DNA of 64,000 bases from Sycobia sp. Sy_11 (GCA_018907035.1 JACCIC010000225.1:586001-650000); one strand, 5' to 3'. Shown: positions 33,702 through 46,353, counted from the stretch's first letter. The notes: generated from the sequence alone by a model not told the origin. Translations and numbers: made by a program.

Positions 33702-35029
33702 TGAATACGCTAATATATACTCATCGTGTATTCACGGTTCGACGAACCTTTGTCGGTTATATAGAGGTATTTAAAATACGAGCCATCACTTTAGCGGTAT
33801 TTTGAGATACCTGTAAAATGTTTAAAATATAACTAAACAAAATTAGACAACGTGTCTAAAATTTTAAGAAATATATAATTGAGTTTCGCATACTAATACT
33901 TGCTTGAACACTGGAAGATAAAATTTAGTTGCTGTATAAGTGTAAAAAATTAACGGTAGAAAATATTAATATATTGCTATTAAATTTATTCGATTTAAGG
34001 TATATTATGCATGTTCAATGGCTTAGAAAAAAATATAATTAATATTTTTAATATTAGTATTTCTATTCAATGATGAGATGATTTCAACTTGAATTAGAGA
34101 TATCAATCAAATAAATATAACTACAATAAAGTGCATATAAAGCTCATAGAACACTGTTACAATTAAGTTTTTTCTTTGAAATTTTCTTATGTATTCTATC
34201 TCCAGCTTTTTCGCAGAAAACTTAGTCTTAATTCGAAACAGGTAGTACAATCTTTTTCGCTAGTTTTATTATAAAAAGCAGTCTTTTAACAAGTTCATAA
34301 ATATCCATTAATACGTTCACTTAATCTAACTCATATATTATAGTATATAGGTATATAAGTTCAGCTTAGTCCAACAAACTATTTTATTAGATTTATAAAA
34401 AAAATAGACAAATCTAATTGCAATCATAGATTAAAGCGTTATCATGAAATCTTCTAGTTTCTTTTATACAGATATAAATTTAATTGATATATAAACGTTA
34501 CTACTAGCTACATCGTGGGGAATACGATTAACATAACATCTTCGTGTGACGTTGTAATGAAATACTTCGATTTTCATCACGACGCCTGCATTATCGGACA
34601 CTAATATATATTAATTATCACTATACTCACAAGGATATATGACCATATAGGGCTTCAAAGGTCAAAACGCGTATGCGATCATAAGATGCATATATTTTCA
34701 TCGTCAATCCAACACATGTAGAACCAAGTATATTTACCCCAACCACTGAATTTTTAGTTATATATAGATAATATAAGCTCCTATTGCTAGTAATAAAAAC
34801 AAAGCAGTAGTGAGGCCTTTAGCAATCTGATTTATATATTGGATAAAATAAATCTAATACTGCATTTGAGTTAATGACAAATAAAAAAGTAAAAAAAAAT
34901 CGATTTTATCAAAAACTTTATATCTTATACTTCGTGGTCGAGAAACAAAAATTATATATTAGTTTATATAATTATATAACCAAAATTTCAAAAAAAAAAT
35001 ACTGTATATATTTGACTGAAATACTACAG
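33702..35029. other. AT-rich DNA, nothing recognised
   Basis: A small imperfect hairpin lies at 34551-34585 (CGTTGTAATGAAA against TTTCATCACGACG). No gene seen. Confidence 0.35.
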
Positions 35030-35218
35030 GAAATGGTAAAGCAGAGGGACCGCGTGTACGATGGTTTAAACCAAAATGAAAACGTAGGAAGTGTGGAAAT
35101 TGTTAAGGTTCAATGGATACAGAATCCAACAACGGAATGGTATAGAGATATTGAAAAAATAGTAAGAGAATCTACAGCTTGTGTGCGCCCAAAGCTAAAT
35201 TATTGTAGTGACTCCTAG
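35030..35218 (+). CDS. Candidate terminal exon or decayed coding piece (62 codons)
   Basis: Follows ACTACAG (AG at 35028-35029). It reads EMVKQRDRVYDGLNQNENVG, then SVEIVKVQWIQNPTTEWYRD, then ends RPKLNYCSDS and TAG. The frame is also open upstream to 34874, but that part is K/Y/I-rich and looks like AT-rich intron, whereas composition changes at 35030. The peptide has W, C and charged residues in normal proportion. The family is not recognised. It could be a transposon piece, and the acceptor has only a weak pyrimidine tract. Confidence 0.3.
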   Translation, partial: EMVKQRDRVYDGLNQNENVGSVEIVKVQWIQNPTTEWYRDIEKIVRESTACVRPKLNYCSDS

Positions 35219-35755
35219 TGTTTCGCTAAAAAAAAATATTCAGAAGCCCAGCAGATCTGTCGAACGCAGAGGCAGAACCTTGGACCAATTTTTCGGACCA
35301 TTTCCTATAGACTTAGTCAACTAATCGGACAAGCCATTCATCATCACAAGTATCTTATTAGATTATCTTGGCTTTTCTGGCCCATTTTGCAACCTCAGTT
35401 CTACCAAGAATAATCTTCTGCCGATGGATGACCATCAGTTTTATATGGAGAATAATAGGAATACTCTATGCATCTATATGTAATAATCAGTATCTCCGAT
35501 TCGAATACGATACGGTAGGAACTCGCAATACATATAGAATGATCTGTTTAGGCATGCTTATGTGCAGGTGCTATTAGCAGAGCGTGGGACCGCCAATGTT
35601 GGTCATGAGTTGCACTATTACATTATGCTGTCCTCCAATCTGCCTTATCTGACACTTTTATCTTTAGTTTTTTAAGGTTAGCTTTGAATCGAGCGTCATT
35701 TTCGAAAATTTAAATTTTTAACAGCCATTTTCGCACTATTAACTATAGATATATG

Positions 35756-35816
<61 letters not shown>

Positions 35817-36360
35817 ACTAAATGTTCGAGATAAGACTACAATGTATACCAATTATACCCTTTCTGTAAGTAATAACTCTTGTCTGCAATAGCTTTATGA
35901 AAAGTTTAAAATAATAATTCGAGGACTGAAAAACATAAAGAACTAAATCCACATTGCGATTGAGACAATAGTATAACCATAAGGTTGAACGAAAATGAAT
36001 TGACAAAGAAATATGATTTGAGATGACTTGAAATGACACATTCAATAAATTAAAACTACTTGTGCGATTTATGGTGTTTGCTTGTAATTAAATTCCTATT
36101 TAACAAACTGGCTTGAGCATTTTATATTATAAATACATTTAGTAACGCACAAAATTAAAGCAATTTATTCAGAAAAATGTTTTCTTCTTAAATATTGGAA
36201 AATAATTTACTATGGATTATTGATTGGATTCATCGATGAGAATGGACCACATTTGAACCTTCACTTTATTTGATTCAGAGAAATTACGGGAAAGATATCT
36301 TCCTCATCACTTCGAGCGGTTTTTCATGCAATTTTCAATCCCGATGAAACAATTTATCTG
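35219..36360. other. AT-rich DNA, partly complex
   Basis: 35220-35640 is of balanced composition and may continue the coding-like piece before it, but stops interrupt all frames. The rest is AT-rich. Confidence 0.25.
35761..35811. repeat. (TA)n microsatellite
   Basis: About 25 perfect units in AT-rich DNA. Confidence 0.97.
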
Positions 36361-36678
36361 ACCTGCGCAGCTAAAATGTCAATACAAAAAATACACACCC
36401 TATGTATATTATACATGCATTTACTGTCTTGCGAGAGAGTAAGTAAAAGGGCGAGAGAAGGGGGGATTATGACAATGGCCGTCTATCTAAAGCTCCATAA
36501 ATATATCATGACTCGACATGGACTCGACGTACACGTGTTAAGTCGACAGCAATTAAGGTGTCATAGAACAGAACTGACAGGATCCTGTTCGCGAGAGAGC
36601 GATATAGGCGGATAAATAATTGTGCGTGTGCGTCGGTAGACAGCATGGTGCTAAACAAAAGAGTTTCTTCGGTCTCCA

Positions 36679-36783
<105 letters not shown>

Positions 36784-37080
36784 CTCTTTCTCGTTCTTTC
36801 ACCACAATCGTTACACGACTAACTCAACTACGCGCCCTTCCCTCTCTTACTGTCGCTATATCTATCTCAGCTAAATTTGATAAACTCTCCTTTCCTAATT
36901 AGACCACGCGCGCACGGGATTGACAATGACTAACACGCTCGCGTAATCTACCGACAATGTCATTGAGCCTTATATTCGCTGGAGCACGGATACGTTATGT
37001 ACGTATGTGATAAGAATCGCAGTTTACGACTGTCTTATGTGCGCAGCATACCCGATGCCTTTCTATTTATCAAAAGGAAT

Positions 37081-37084
<4 letters not shown>

Positions 37085-37163
<79 letters not shown>
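37085..37163 (+). repeat. (CT)n microsatellite, longest CT array
   Basis: About 39 uninterrupted CT units. Confidence 0.97.
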
Positions 37164-37165
<2 letters not shown>

Positions 37166-37800
37166 CTCCCTACCTCTCTCCATCTTTTTCTGTTTCGCTC
37201 CCATTCTCAAAGAACCAAAAATATTTATTCTGTTCTTATTTATTTATTGTTCAAAAACGTATGTTGCCATTTCGTATCTTTTAATATCATTGTGATACTT
37301 CTTTTGCCTACGATACGCATACATTCTCATCTTTGAAGAGGAGAAATGTTTACAAGAAAAATAATTTGTAATACTGATCGTAAGGATTATATAATTTGCA
37401 CTGCTGACAAGGTTGTCAAAATTAAATTATCGATTTTATAGAATGCAGGTAATTAACCAGACATCATTTGAGCATAGACGGACCTTTTTGTTACAGTTGG
37501 TTAGTCTATACAGATTCTTTAGAATATTTGAATGTTTCAACGCCAGTGTCTAAGCGATATTGTTTCTAGAGAATCATAAAAAATCCAAAAACGAACTTAC
37601 ATAAGATAAAAAAACTTCTCCTATATTATTTCACAGTACTGAATTAAAATTCATTTAGATTCTTCTCGTAATGATCGAACGCTTTTTCAAAAAGCTTAAA
37701 AAAAAAATCACATGCTGGGAATCTTCGAATGATGCAAATTTAAGGGCTGTACTATCTTTACAATTTTTACGGCGTTTTCTAATATTTCTTACGTATAGAT
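37164..37800. other. AT-rich DNA, nothing recognised
   Basis: No gene or repeat seen. Confidence 0.4.
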
Positions 37801-38008
37801 TTCAAACTGAAAACGATACAAGGAGCAGTGTACCCCGGCTGCTTTTTCGTTCTTTTGGCTGTGCTGCGTGTAAGCTGGACGCATCCAATATGCACTACAC
37901 GCGCATACGTGCAGCCCAGTATGAAATCGGCGCATCGTTCTTGCGAGTGTTGCGCAATTTTTTATTGCCATCGACAACGGCCTCGAGTCTATAGTATCGG
38001 CCGCTACC

Positions 38009-38047
38009 GGTCTCTAATATCTCTTATGGAAGAGATGATAGGAGACC
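38009..38047. other. Stem-loop
   Basis: GGTCTC pairs with GAGACC and, across a small internal loop, ATCTCTT pairs with AAGAGAT around an ATGG loop. Confidence 0.35.
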
Positions 38048-38095
38048 GCTTCTCTCCTGTGCGTTAATTTGAAGAAATCTCCCTTTTCCTTTCAG

Positions 38096-38116
38096 CCGCT
38101 GCCGAATGGCATAAAG
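38096..38116 (+). CDS. Candidate 21-nt micro-exon or exon start
   Basis: A strong pyrimidine tract CTCCCTTTTCCTTTCAG ends at 38095. The next 21 nt read PLPNGIK and meet GTGGTT at 38117. If that donor is not used, the frame continues (VVSSAILVSKLQPLNSE) to a TAG near 38170. The acceptor is one of the best in the window; the exon itself is uncertain. Confidence 0.2.
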
Positions 38117-38120
38117 GTGG

Positions 38121-39281
38121 TTAGTTCAGCTATACTTGTTTCCAAGCTTCAACCCCTTAATAGTGAATAGGTTCCAAATTTGAACGGCGGTGAGGAAGGG
38201 AGGGACAGAAAAGCGTTCGATATCTAAGAGAAGTGCAATATTGAGATTCAATCTTTGCGAACACCCCCGGGAGCTTTCTTTTTATCACAATGCTCTGAAG
38301 GAATATTTACAACTTGGGAGATAATATATATTACATATGATTACGCTCCACAGTAACATTTAAGGGAGCTTAGAATAACTTGATAATAGAGTTGTAACGC
38401 ACTTGTAATGGCGCTCTTAATTCTCAATTATATTTGATAAATTAAGAACATTAGTTTTAAAGACCGTGATTTAAGAGGCAGCGGTATTTCAAAGACTGGA
38501 GGGTTTCTTGTATATTTATCAAGATATAGAGGAGGTACAATTTCTGTGTGTACGTGTGTACTTGTGTGCGCGCGCGCGCCTTTACATGTGATATTATACA
38601 GTTATGATTCACTCTCATGTACAGCGTGTGAAAAACGCCGCAAGATAATAGAAATTGTTTGTGGGAATGCGTTCGTGTACAAGTTTATTCAGTATAGAAA
38701 AACAGTTCAAAGAGCGTTGTCGCAATTATGCATAAAACTTTTCCGTTATCAAAAATGGGTCTCGTAATCAATAGTTGGTTTTTTATTAGTATTAATGCAT
38801 TCCCGCCAATTTAAGTGGCGATAGAAACGACAAAGCGATTATACGACTATGGGCCAAAAAATTATCTATAAATAATTCCCAAGCAATTGGATTAAATCTT
38901 TCATTCAGTATGTCGTTTATCAATATCGTGTATACGGTCTGCGTGTATTCGGTTGACGGCTGTAGAAAATCGGTGCGTCGATCTTTGTTTTAATCACTGC
39001 GAAATACATACTACTACAAACACATATTTTGATATGCAAATATCAAAAACAAGTGGTTATTTATAATATGGACTTATGTTCTAAATATTTGTCTATATAA
39101 TTATATATGAAAAAATTACAACAGAACGTGAAAAAAAAGTAATATGCAAAAAAAAATCTCAAATGTTGATAGACTTAAGTATTATACCCGATTATACCAA
39201 TGTCACAGATTATAAACCGTAATTTAATTTTATGCTATACCATTCTGCTATAAAATTCATTTCAACAATTATCAAACACAT
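38121..39281. other. AT-rich DNA, nothing firm
   Basis: A short GT/GC run lies at 38545-38580. No gene seen. Confidence 0.35.
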
Positions 39282-39300
39282 ACACACACACGCGCACGCG

Positions 39301-39339
<39 letters not shown>
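39282..39339 (+). repeat. Compound (CA)n-(CG)n-(CA)n microsatellite
   Basis: CA units flank a central CG/GC-rich alternating core at 39291-39310. Confidence 0.95.
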
Positions 39340-39341
<2 letters not shown>

Positions 39342-40302
39342 TGGATTGAAGTCTTTGTCAAGTCTATGATTCGCTGCTATGATTAGCCCTTTTTGATTAT
39401 TTCTCTATCATGGGAAATGAATCTCAATTATGAACCCAGAAGCAAGTCCGTCTCTTATAACTGTATTAAAAAGCTAACTAATAAAAAATTATAATCATTA
39501 CGTACAATTATAAATGACATTTGTTTTTCATATTATTTTTTGCAGAAAACCCCTATGGGTTTATCAATATGTCAAAGATTCCATTTTCTCAGGGGTTGAA
39601 AGACTTTACTAATACAACGCAGAAAATTTTTTTATCCGAAATATATTATTATATTGAATATTCTTATATTGAAAAGATCGAAAAGAGGTTTTTGTTTTTG
39701 TTCGAAAAAATATATACAACGATTTTTTTTAAGACTTGCTTATTGTTATTAAAATATTTATTAATTTGTTTATTGTTTTTACACTGACAATATACAGGTA
39801 TATAAAAAACTCGTCAAAGATTTGAATTAATTTATAAAAATTTTTGTCTAATATGTGTGTCCTACAAAAAAGATATTCATGTGAATCAAGAAAAATTCTC
39901 ATTTACTACAATCTGCTTTATACAAATATGATTTTACACGAATTAAAACTTTTATCTATCATACTTTTCTCATTCAACTTCACGGCTATGAAGTGAATAG
40001 TAGTCAGATTCATTTAATACCAGAGTCTTAGCTAAAATTCAAGTCTCCAAATACGAGTACGCGAACAGTGCTGGAAGATGTACAGAGATATTTATTTTTA
40101 GTGTACCTTTATTCAGAAGTAATTGTAGAACAAGGAGAATACAATGCACGTACTGCTTAACGATAAAAATACTTTTAAACGCTAATTAAATAAAGGGAAG
40201 TGAAACATATTTTTGAAAAATGATTTTTTTAGTAAAAAAATAGTTTTTTTGAGAAAAACCTTTTATTCTTTTCGCCCTCCAACTGCTATAATTGCATGTT
40301 AC
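39340..40302. other. AT-rich DNA with one good acceptor
   Basis: TTATTTTTTGCAG ends at 39545 and is followed by an open frame (ENPYGFINMSKIPFSQ and onward) that turns F/L/Y-rich before stopping at 39787. Coding status is unclear. Confidence 0.2.
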
Positions 40303-40405
40303 AGCTATAGTCAATTCTTCAGATCAGGTAAACAAGGTGAAAAGAATAGAAAATTTCAAGGCTATATTTATTTATTACCTTGTTTACCTGACCTAAAGTA
40401 TAGCT
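40303..40405. repeat. Inverted repeat forming a long hairpin
   Basis: TCAGGTAAACAAGGT at 40324-40338 is repeated exactly in inverted form at 40377-40391. AGCTATA (40303-40309) and TATAGCT (40399-40405) match farther out. The loop is about 38 nt. Confidence 0.55.
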
Positions 40406-40858
40406 TCAAATTAAGACAGTACAATTTATTGTTGATGAACTTAAGAAGATTATTTTCTAAATGTTTTTCATGTTCAGTTTTTAAAATTAATTTAAATATA
40501 TAGTATCATTTAACAAAAATGAGAAATATAATTATGAAATCTAAAGCATTGTTTAAATATTCATGATATCTTTTAACAAATTATTCCTTATCATAGTGCG
40601 ACGTGTCTGGGCGAATTTACATAAAAAAATTATAATTGTTTTTTATATTATGATTTATCAAAATATCATTTGATATTATGGATTGTTCAACAACAAAACT
40701 TTATCAACGAAAGACTCATTGGGTTTTTTTTTGGTTTTTTTGAAATGTATTTTTATAAATCAGTATATATCGTTAAAAAAAATTTCTTCCTTGATAATCG
40801 TGTTCATCATCTACCCTTAATAATTATATATAACAATTGAATCAAACTTAATTATTGT
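40406..40858. other. AT-rich DNA, nothing recognised
   Basis: No gene or repeat seen. Confidence 0.4.
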
Positions 40859-41275
40859 ATGAGGCTCGAATATATTGCTTCTTTTTTCACCCTCTCACGG
40901 GGCTGTCATGTTTATGATACCCAGGCTACACGTAAAAACTGTCCGATCGACTCCGAAATTCTAATGCGGAGCCACTGCGGTACACGCGAAATACACGCGC
41001 CACATCCCGAGAGATCCAGACGAGTCCTGCAGCAATCAAGCGTCTGCGATCAGCGCAATTGGGCCGCCGACGACGAGGTCGCTGCCACTGTCTCCCTCTC
41101 TTTCTCGCGCGCACGCGCGCGCGGGTTCGCGCGGTCACACAGGCTTATTTTCCCGCGAACCAGACAGACAGGCACACTCTTGCGTAAGGACATGTGTATT
41201 GTATATGTATATGGTACGGTAAAGCACCACTCGATTTTTCACGTTTTTCACGTTTACGCGAGCGTGTAGATGAGC

Positions 41276-41278
<3 letters not shown>

Positions 41279-41368
<90 letters not shown>
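41279..41368 (+). repeat. Compound (TA)n-(GT)n-(ATGT)n microsatellite
   Basis: TA units to 41326 pass into GT units to about 41356 and three ATGT units. Confidence 0.95.
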
Positions 41369-41369
<1 letters not shown>

Positions 41370-41431
41370 CAGATATACGCTGGTGTACTGGCAATACTTC
41401 TTGAACCCGCACGCGCTAACGCCGCTGTCTT

Positions 41432-41434
<3 letters not shown>

Positions 41435-41473
<39 letters not shown>
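41435..41473 (+). repeat. (CT)n microsatellite
   Basis: About 19 units. Confidence 0.95.
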
Positions 41474-41479
<6 letters not shown>

Positions 41480-41623
41480 CTCTGCACATCTTGACCCGCG
41501 TAGTGGAAACCGAATGATCGTATATAAAAGACGAGAAGAGCGCGCGCGCGCACGGGAGCTAACTGTACTTTGCTCGCTTTATCCACGGCTCTCTTTTTGT
41601 CTATATACTCGGTCTATCTTCCA

Positions 41624-41625
<2 letters not shown>

Positions 41626-41668
<43 letters not shown>

Positions 41669-41694
41669 GTATCTATCTATCTATCCATCTATCT
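41626..41694 (+). repeat. Compound (CT)n-(ATCT)n microsatellite
   Basis: CT units to 41666, then about six ATCT/ATCC units. Confidence 0.95.
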
Positions 41695-41880
41695 CTTTCT
41701 CGTGCCTCCATATGTTTTCTTTCGTCTCTCCTGCTCTGATAATAATTCATTCCCTCATTCGTGTTGGCAAGACGTCATAATTAGTACGAATCTGCACTCT
41801 CGCGTCCTTGAGCTGAACCGGAGTGTTATGAAGATTCTCCGCTTTCAAGCGCCGTGTACATCGTCCGCCGAAACGGCGTA

Positions 41881-43380
41881 ATAGGGTAAAAAAAAATAAT
41901 ATTTTGAAACTTCGCATTGATCTTTATGTCCTCTTTATAAAAAATAATGAGTACACGGATTGTGAAAAATCGATTCACCCTTTGGTATTGTAATGAAGTA
42001 CATTGAAAATCACGTGTAATTATTTTATAAAATAATTTCTAGAATTAACAATTTGAAATAAATTTAGGGACATTAACTAATATTCTGCATATTATATAAA
42101 TAAAAATAATATCTATAGATGTACTGCAATACCGGACGCGCTTAAAAAAATTTAAAATTTCTGCATTTAAAATTTACGTGTCGTTAGGGCATTACAGTAA
42201 ATTTAATTAGCTACTGTCAGTTGAGGGATTAGAAAAAAAGTACTTGTATCTTTGCGCAAGTTACTCTCCGTTCTCAAATGAAACACCGTTTACCGCCTGT
42301 CGCGCGGTAAACGACGAATTATCGAGAGCCATTTATACGTTATTTATAAATTAGACGAGATCGTTGCCCAATATTGAAGGAAGGCAACTCATATAAAGTT
42401 TACTGCCTAAATATTATATCAGTTCTTCAATTGGTGTTTTACATTTAATTCAATATATATTACTTTATTAATTTTATGTATATAAATTTATTCTCACTCG
42501 TTTTCTATAACAAACAATGTAAAATTATAATTTGGAAATTATTCTTTCGTTTTATTTAACACGTTGAATTTGACGACATGCAAAAACTATCTATTTTTAT
42601 TTATTAAATGAACAGGAGCGTTTTTACGAATTTCATACGCTAAATTTACTATATTCTTTTTTTATTAATTAGTTTCGTTAAGAAATAGAAAATGTCAGAT
42701 TCCAATGGTATATATTAATGATTAATCATTTTTTCATAAAAGAAATTGAAAATCTCAGCGTTATCTCAACATACTTCCTTATTTTGTATAAATAAATCAA
42801 ATTTATTCTCTGTTTATCGGAATAACATTGTAGGTACGGTGCAGAAGGCTAACCGACCATTAATTTGCGGCACAATTGATATGTATGAGAAGATGATCGT
42901 TATTATCGAAATTATTTTGTATATTTTATTCGCTATTGGATAAATAAAATGAGATAAATATAATATCGAGGGGAATAAAATCGAAAAATTCAAAAGAAAC
43001 ATTGTAACACACATCATATTTGATATAGATCAAATTATCAATTTTGAGACGATTTCAGGAGCTTTTCATGTTTAAAACTGTGATTTTATGAAAAATAAAA
43101 TTTCTCTTTTCTTGATATATTTTATCATTCTTGACGGTATATTGAGAAGCCGGGGAAGAATTGCCAAAACAAAAAAACACAGGGAATGAAGGATAAGGAG
43201 AAACGAGACCGTAGTAAGTGTATTAGTGTATTTAAAAAAAAAAAGAATTTAAAACAAAAAAAATTTTTTTTCATCTTATCAGATTCACCAGCCGAAGAAA
43301 AAAGAATATTTAAACGCACATTTCAGGTATATGGAAAAGGTTTAATAAAGTATTCAATGAAATATAATAAATAAATAAAT
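41881..43380. other. AT-rich DNA, nothing recognised
   Basis: About 1.5 kb. Frames near 42746-43374 are AT-driven and have no features. Confidence 0.4.
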
Positions 43381-43798
43381 AAATCGTCCTCGTTCACATT
43401 CACACAGCGCTCTAACCGATCCGTAACCGAGTCCCCCCCCGCCCCCTCCCCTTGTCGCTCGTTCCCACCACGACCACTACCGCTACGACCACCACCACCA
43501 GCCCACCTTCCACCTTCCTTTCGCAGCGCTCTCGCGACGACCTTCCGCGTGGTCCGCGAGAGTCGGCGACGCGCGGGGGACGTAATACCCGCGTTCTCTC
43601 CCGGTCCGCAACCTCTCCGTCTCCTCTGCCTGGTTATAATACGCTCACCGCGAGCGGGAGCGCGAGCAACGAACGCCGGCGATGAAGGAGGAGGCCGGCG
43701 GCCCGGTCGGGGGCGGGGGGAGGGGGCTTCAATTTTTCCGCGAGCAGCGGCGGCGCGCGGCGTTCGTCGCGACGCGACGGTTTACCGTTTCGCGGTGG

Positions 43799-43847
<49 letters not shown>

Positions 43848-44060
43848 CTCTCTCGCTCTCTCTCTCGCTCTCTCTTGCTCCCTCCTTTTAGTCGAGTGCT
43901 GACGTCGCGGCCTCCGGACTATCGTGTATATATGTATATGTACACGCTGCAAGAGCTTCAGCGGCCTTTTGCGGTTGTATGTGTGCGGACTCTGATGCCG
44001 AGGCGCGACCGGATGAGACGCGGTGTAATGGGGCTTTTTTTTATAAAGAGTCACGCGCAT
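43381..44060 (+). promoter_or_regulatory. Strong GC/CpG island, candidate promoter
   Basis: The highest GC of the right half. It has a C-rich run at 43433-43450, an ACC-repeat at 43476-43500, dense CpG at 43530-43790 and a CT array. The candidate exon at 44695 lies downstream on the plus strand. The open frames (77 to 117 codons) are low-complexity and have counterparts in several frames, so they are not called. A promoter with an untranslated first exon is the favoured but unproven reading. Confidence 0.3.
43798..43876 (+). repeat. (CT)n microsatellite, interrupted
   Basis: CT units with CC and CG interruptions near 43843 and 43855-43866. Confidence 0.93.
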
Positions 44061-44339
44061 TCTCTTAGGTATTATATATATATTATATATTATTATAGAT
44101 ATTATATATATATTGAGAAAGGAGCGAGGGGGAAGTGTGGATTTGACTTTTTTTCGAAGAATGCTCGTTAGTCGGATTGTTCGAATCGTTTTTTCGTTTC
44201 ATATATATATATATAATACTTGTCTGCTTATATTGTAGAATTTGTACGAGTGTAGTTTATGTTGTACCGCGGTGAATCATACTGCGCCGTCCAAATTTTC
44301 TTAGAATGCTTAGTTTTGCGGCTATTCACAAGGTGACTT

Positions 44340-44341
<2 letters not shown>

Positions 44342-44395
<54 letters not shown>
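44342..44395. repeat. (TA)n microsatellite
   Basis: About 26 units. Confidence 0.97.
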
Positions 44396-44398
<3 letters not shown>

Positions 44399-44694
44399 GC
44401 GCGTTTAAACTTTATAGACCTACGTATGGGAATAAATTGAGGAACAGCGGTTCGAACCCGCGTTCCATTTGGACTTTATTTTCTCATATTTCGTTACTTT
44501 ATCAATATTGCACGATTGTTTGGAAGATTAGAAATATTTAGCTTAAAAGCTTGGATTAGAAATACTGATCTAATCGTTGTCATATGCTCAACAACAAAGT
44601 TGAACAAATGCTTTATACCCATAAGTAATTTACAATCTAATCTCTTATATTAATCTCAGTGTTTAATATGTTGTTTCTTTTACGTTTGTTGCAG

Positions 44695-44743
44695 GTAAAT
44701 CAACAATTTAAGGAAATTTTTGCGATGCGTAAAAGTTTCACAC
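44695..44743 (+). CDS. Candidate 49-nt exon with good splice sites
   Basis: The acceptor is a clear pyrimidine tract (TTTCTTTTACGTTTGTTGCAG, AG at 44693-44694) and the donor is a consensus GTAAGTG at 44744. The 49 nt between are open in the first frame: VNQQFKEIFAMRKSFT plus one base. It lies 0.6 kb downstream of the strong CpG island, which suits a second exon of a plus-strand gene. No family can be inferred from 16 residues. Confidence 0.35.
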
Positions 44744-44917
44744 GTAAGTGAATTTAATATATTGTAAAAAATTGTTTAGCTGATTTAGATGAACTTCCGT
44801 CTAGGCAGACCACCTTCACATTACAGTATAAAACATTTTTCTAAAGATTTTTTAAAACTAAATATTACACAAAATATTTAGTTTTTGAAATATTAGTATA
44901 AGTTATCGCCCCATATA

Positions 44918-45079
44918 TGATTACAGGAGTCTAAGGTCCGAGTTCGTCATCAGATCGTAACCCTTGAAACCGCATAAATCTCTTGCTTGCGATACATGAG
45001 TTTTAAACAATCAGTGTGTGTCATGTATTAAAAAATTGGAGTATCGATTATGACCTCGAGCCTTGGACTCCTGAAATCA
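44918..45079. mobile_element. MITE-like element 3 with TA flanks
   Basis: The left end TGATTACAGGAGTCTAAGG and the reverse complement of the right end TGATTTCAGGAGTCCAAGG match at 21 of 25 positions when extended to GAG. TA lies on both outer sides (44916-44917, 45080-45081). About 162 bp, no coding capacity. It is unrelated in sequence to the other two MITE-like elements. Confidence 0.6.
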
Positions 45080-45081
45080 TA

Positions 45082-46180
45082 ATATATAGGCAATAGCCAA
45101 GACATTAAAAAATAAATAAATACATTAATATATAATTAGAAAAGTCATAATTTTACATTATACATAAAAAATGTTTCGTTATTTATTTTTTAAATTTAAT
45201 TATGAAAATGCATTGACTGTAGGAAATTTCTTTTATACAAGCAGTTCGTTAGTCTAGATTTATTACCTTATTCTCTATATCAACTATCGGATTTAAAATC
45301 TACCAGTAAAGTTACAAAGCGCCCTTTCTTATACCAAGACAAATAAAAAACGGCATGTGCCAATTTTAGATATAACTATCTAAACATTTCGTTATGTTAT
45401 GCTATAAGTTTTTAGTTTTTATCATATACGTTTCCTATTGTTGGAATGTTTCAAGAATATGAAGGAACTCCTTTCTTCTTAATGCTTAGTAAAATTTTAA
45501 CGGTTAACGTGCCTTCTCAGCATTAAAATTAATTACAAAGTATCCTGATAATGCGATGTTTCAAATAAGATTAAAATCATTTATCTCTGCCGGTTAAATA
45601 ATGAATCGAACTTATTACTCAAATGCAACAGCGGTGAATAAATTATTGATTAATGAGGAAAGAAATTAATTTGTAAATATTTATATAATAATATCTAGAT
45701 TTTCGTAACAAAGGCTATTTAATTTCAAAATATCTCGCGATTTCAAGGTTAATCCCTTTCGTTCTGACAAAGCAATTCGCATAAAAGCGAGCTTTCAATC
45801 TTTAAACGTCTTATCGTGATTATTTTTTTTTTGTCGCTGTGCTCTTCCTATTTCGAAATTCGAAGCGCTATCTTAAAATTTAATTTAACAAATTAAAATT
45901 TAAAATTATACGATACGGCATAAAGGCTGTATAGGATACATTTCCATATACATATGAATATTATGTAAGTAGCGCAGAATGCGCGGAAATTGTAACCACT
46001 GTCAGGAGAGAATATTTTAAAGTACATTGTGAATGCCAAATTGCATATGAATAAATGAATTCATGAAGATTCGTGCGTATCTCGATCGGTATGAGAATTG
46101 CCCGATGATGTACACGATTGTCAAGCCGCTGGCTTTTAAGGGAATTTCGTGCTGCATATACAGTTGAACGTTGATTGTCT
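45082..46180. other. AT-rich DNA, nothing recognised
   Basis: No gene or array seen. Confidence 0.4.
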
Positions 46181-46310
46181 GACGTCGCGGAAGATTATTT
46201 TCTTCGCTAGATTATTGTGCGAGAGATCCGACGTTTTGTTTACTTGGTGAAAAAGGGACGAAAGATACAAGCGTCACTGCACAAGTGCTAAAAGATACGA
46301 TCGATACATT

Positions 46311-46313
<3 letters not shown>

Positions 46314-46347
<34 letters not shown>
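46314..46347. repeat. (TA)n microsatellite
   Basis: About 16 units, followed by CATATACATATA variants. Confidence 0.95.

Positions 46348-46353
<6 letters not shown>

Larger units (their letters stand above)
37801..38120. other. GC-richer island with stem-loop and acceptor
   Basis: Balanced composition on both strands. It contains a stem-loop at 38009-38047 and a very good acceptor at 38091-38095. A donor-like CTGCGT|GTAAGC lies near 37869. Frames of 60-107 codons cross it but none has a recognisable domain. Confidence 0.2.
40859..41880. promoter_or_regulatory. GC-rich island with several arrays
   Basis: CpG-rich at 40920-41160 and 41390-41430, with more at 41540-41560 and 41800-41880. Three microsatellites lie inside. 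Frames are array-derived or overlap on both strands (for example 40859-41269 on plus and 40926-41138 on minus). Promoter-like by composition only. Confidence 0.25.

Noticed and set aside
43452..43685. Thr-rich 77-codon frame in the CpG island
   Set aside because: Starts without an ATG, low-complexity ACC repeat, other frames equally open.
44449..44459. GGTTCGAACCC resembling a tRNA B box
   Set aside because: Only a 4-bp T-stem forms and there is no A box or cloverleaf upstream, where a TA array lies instead.
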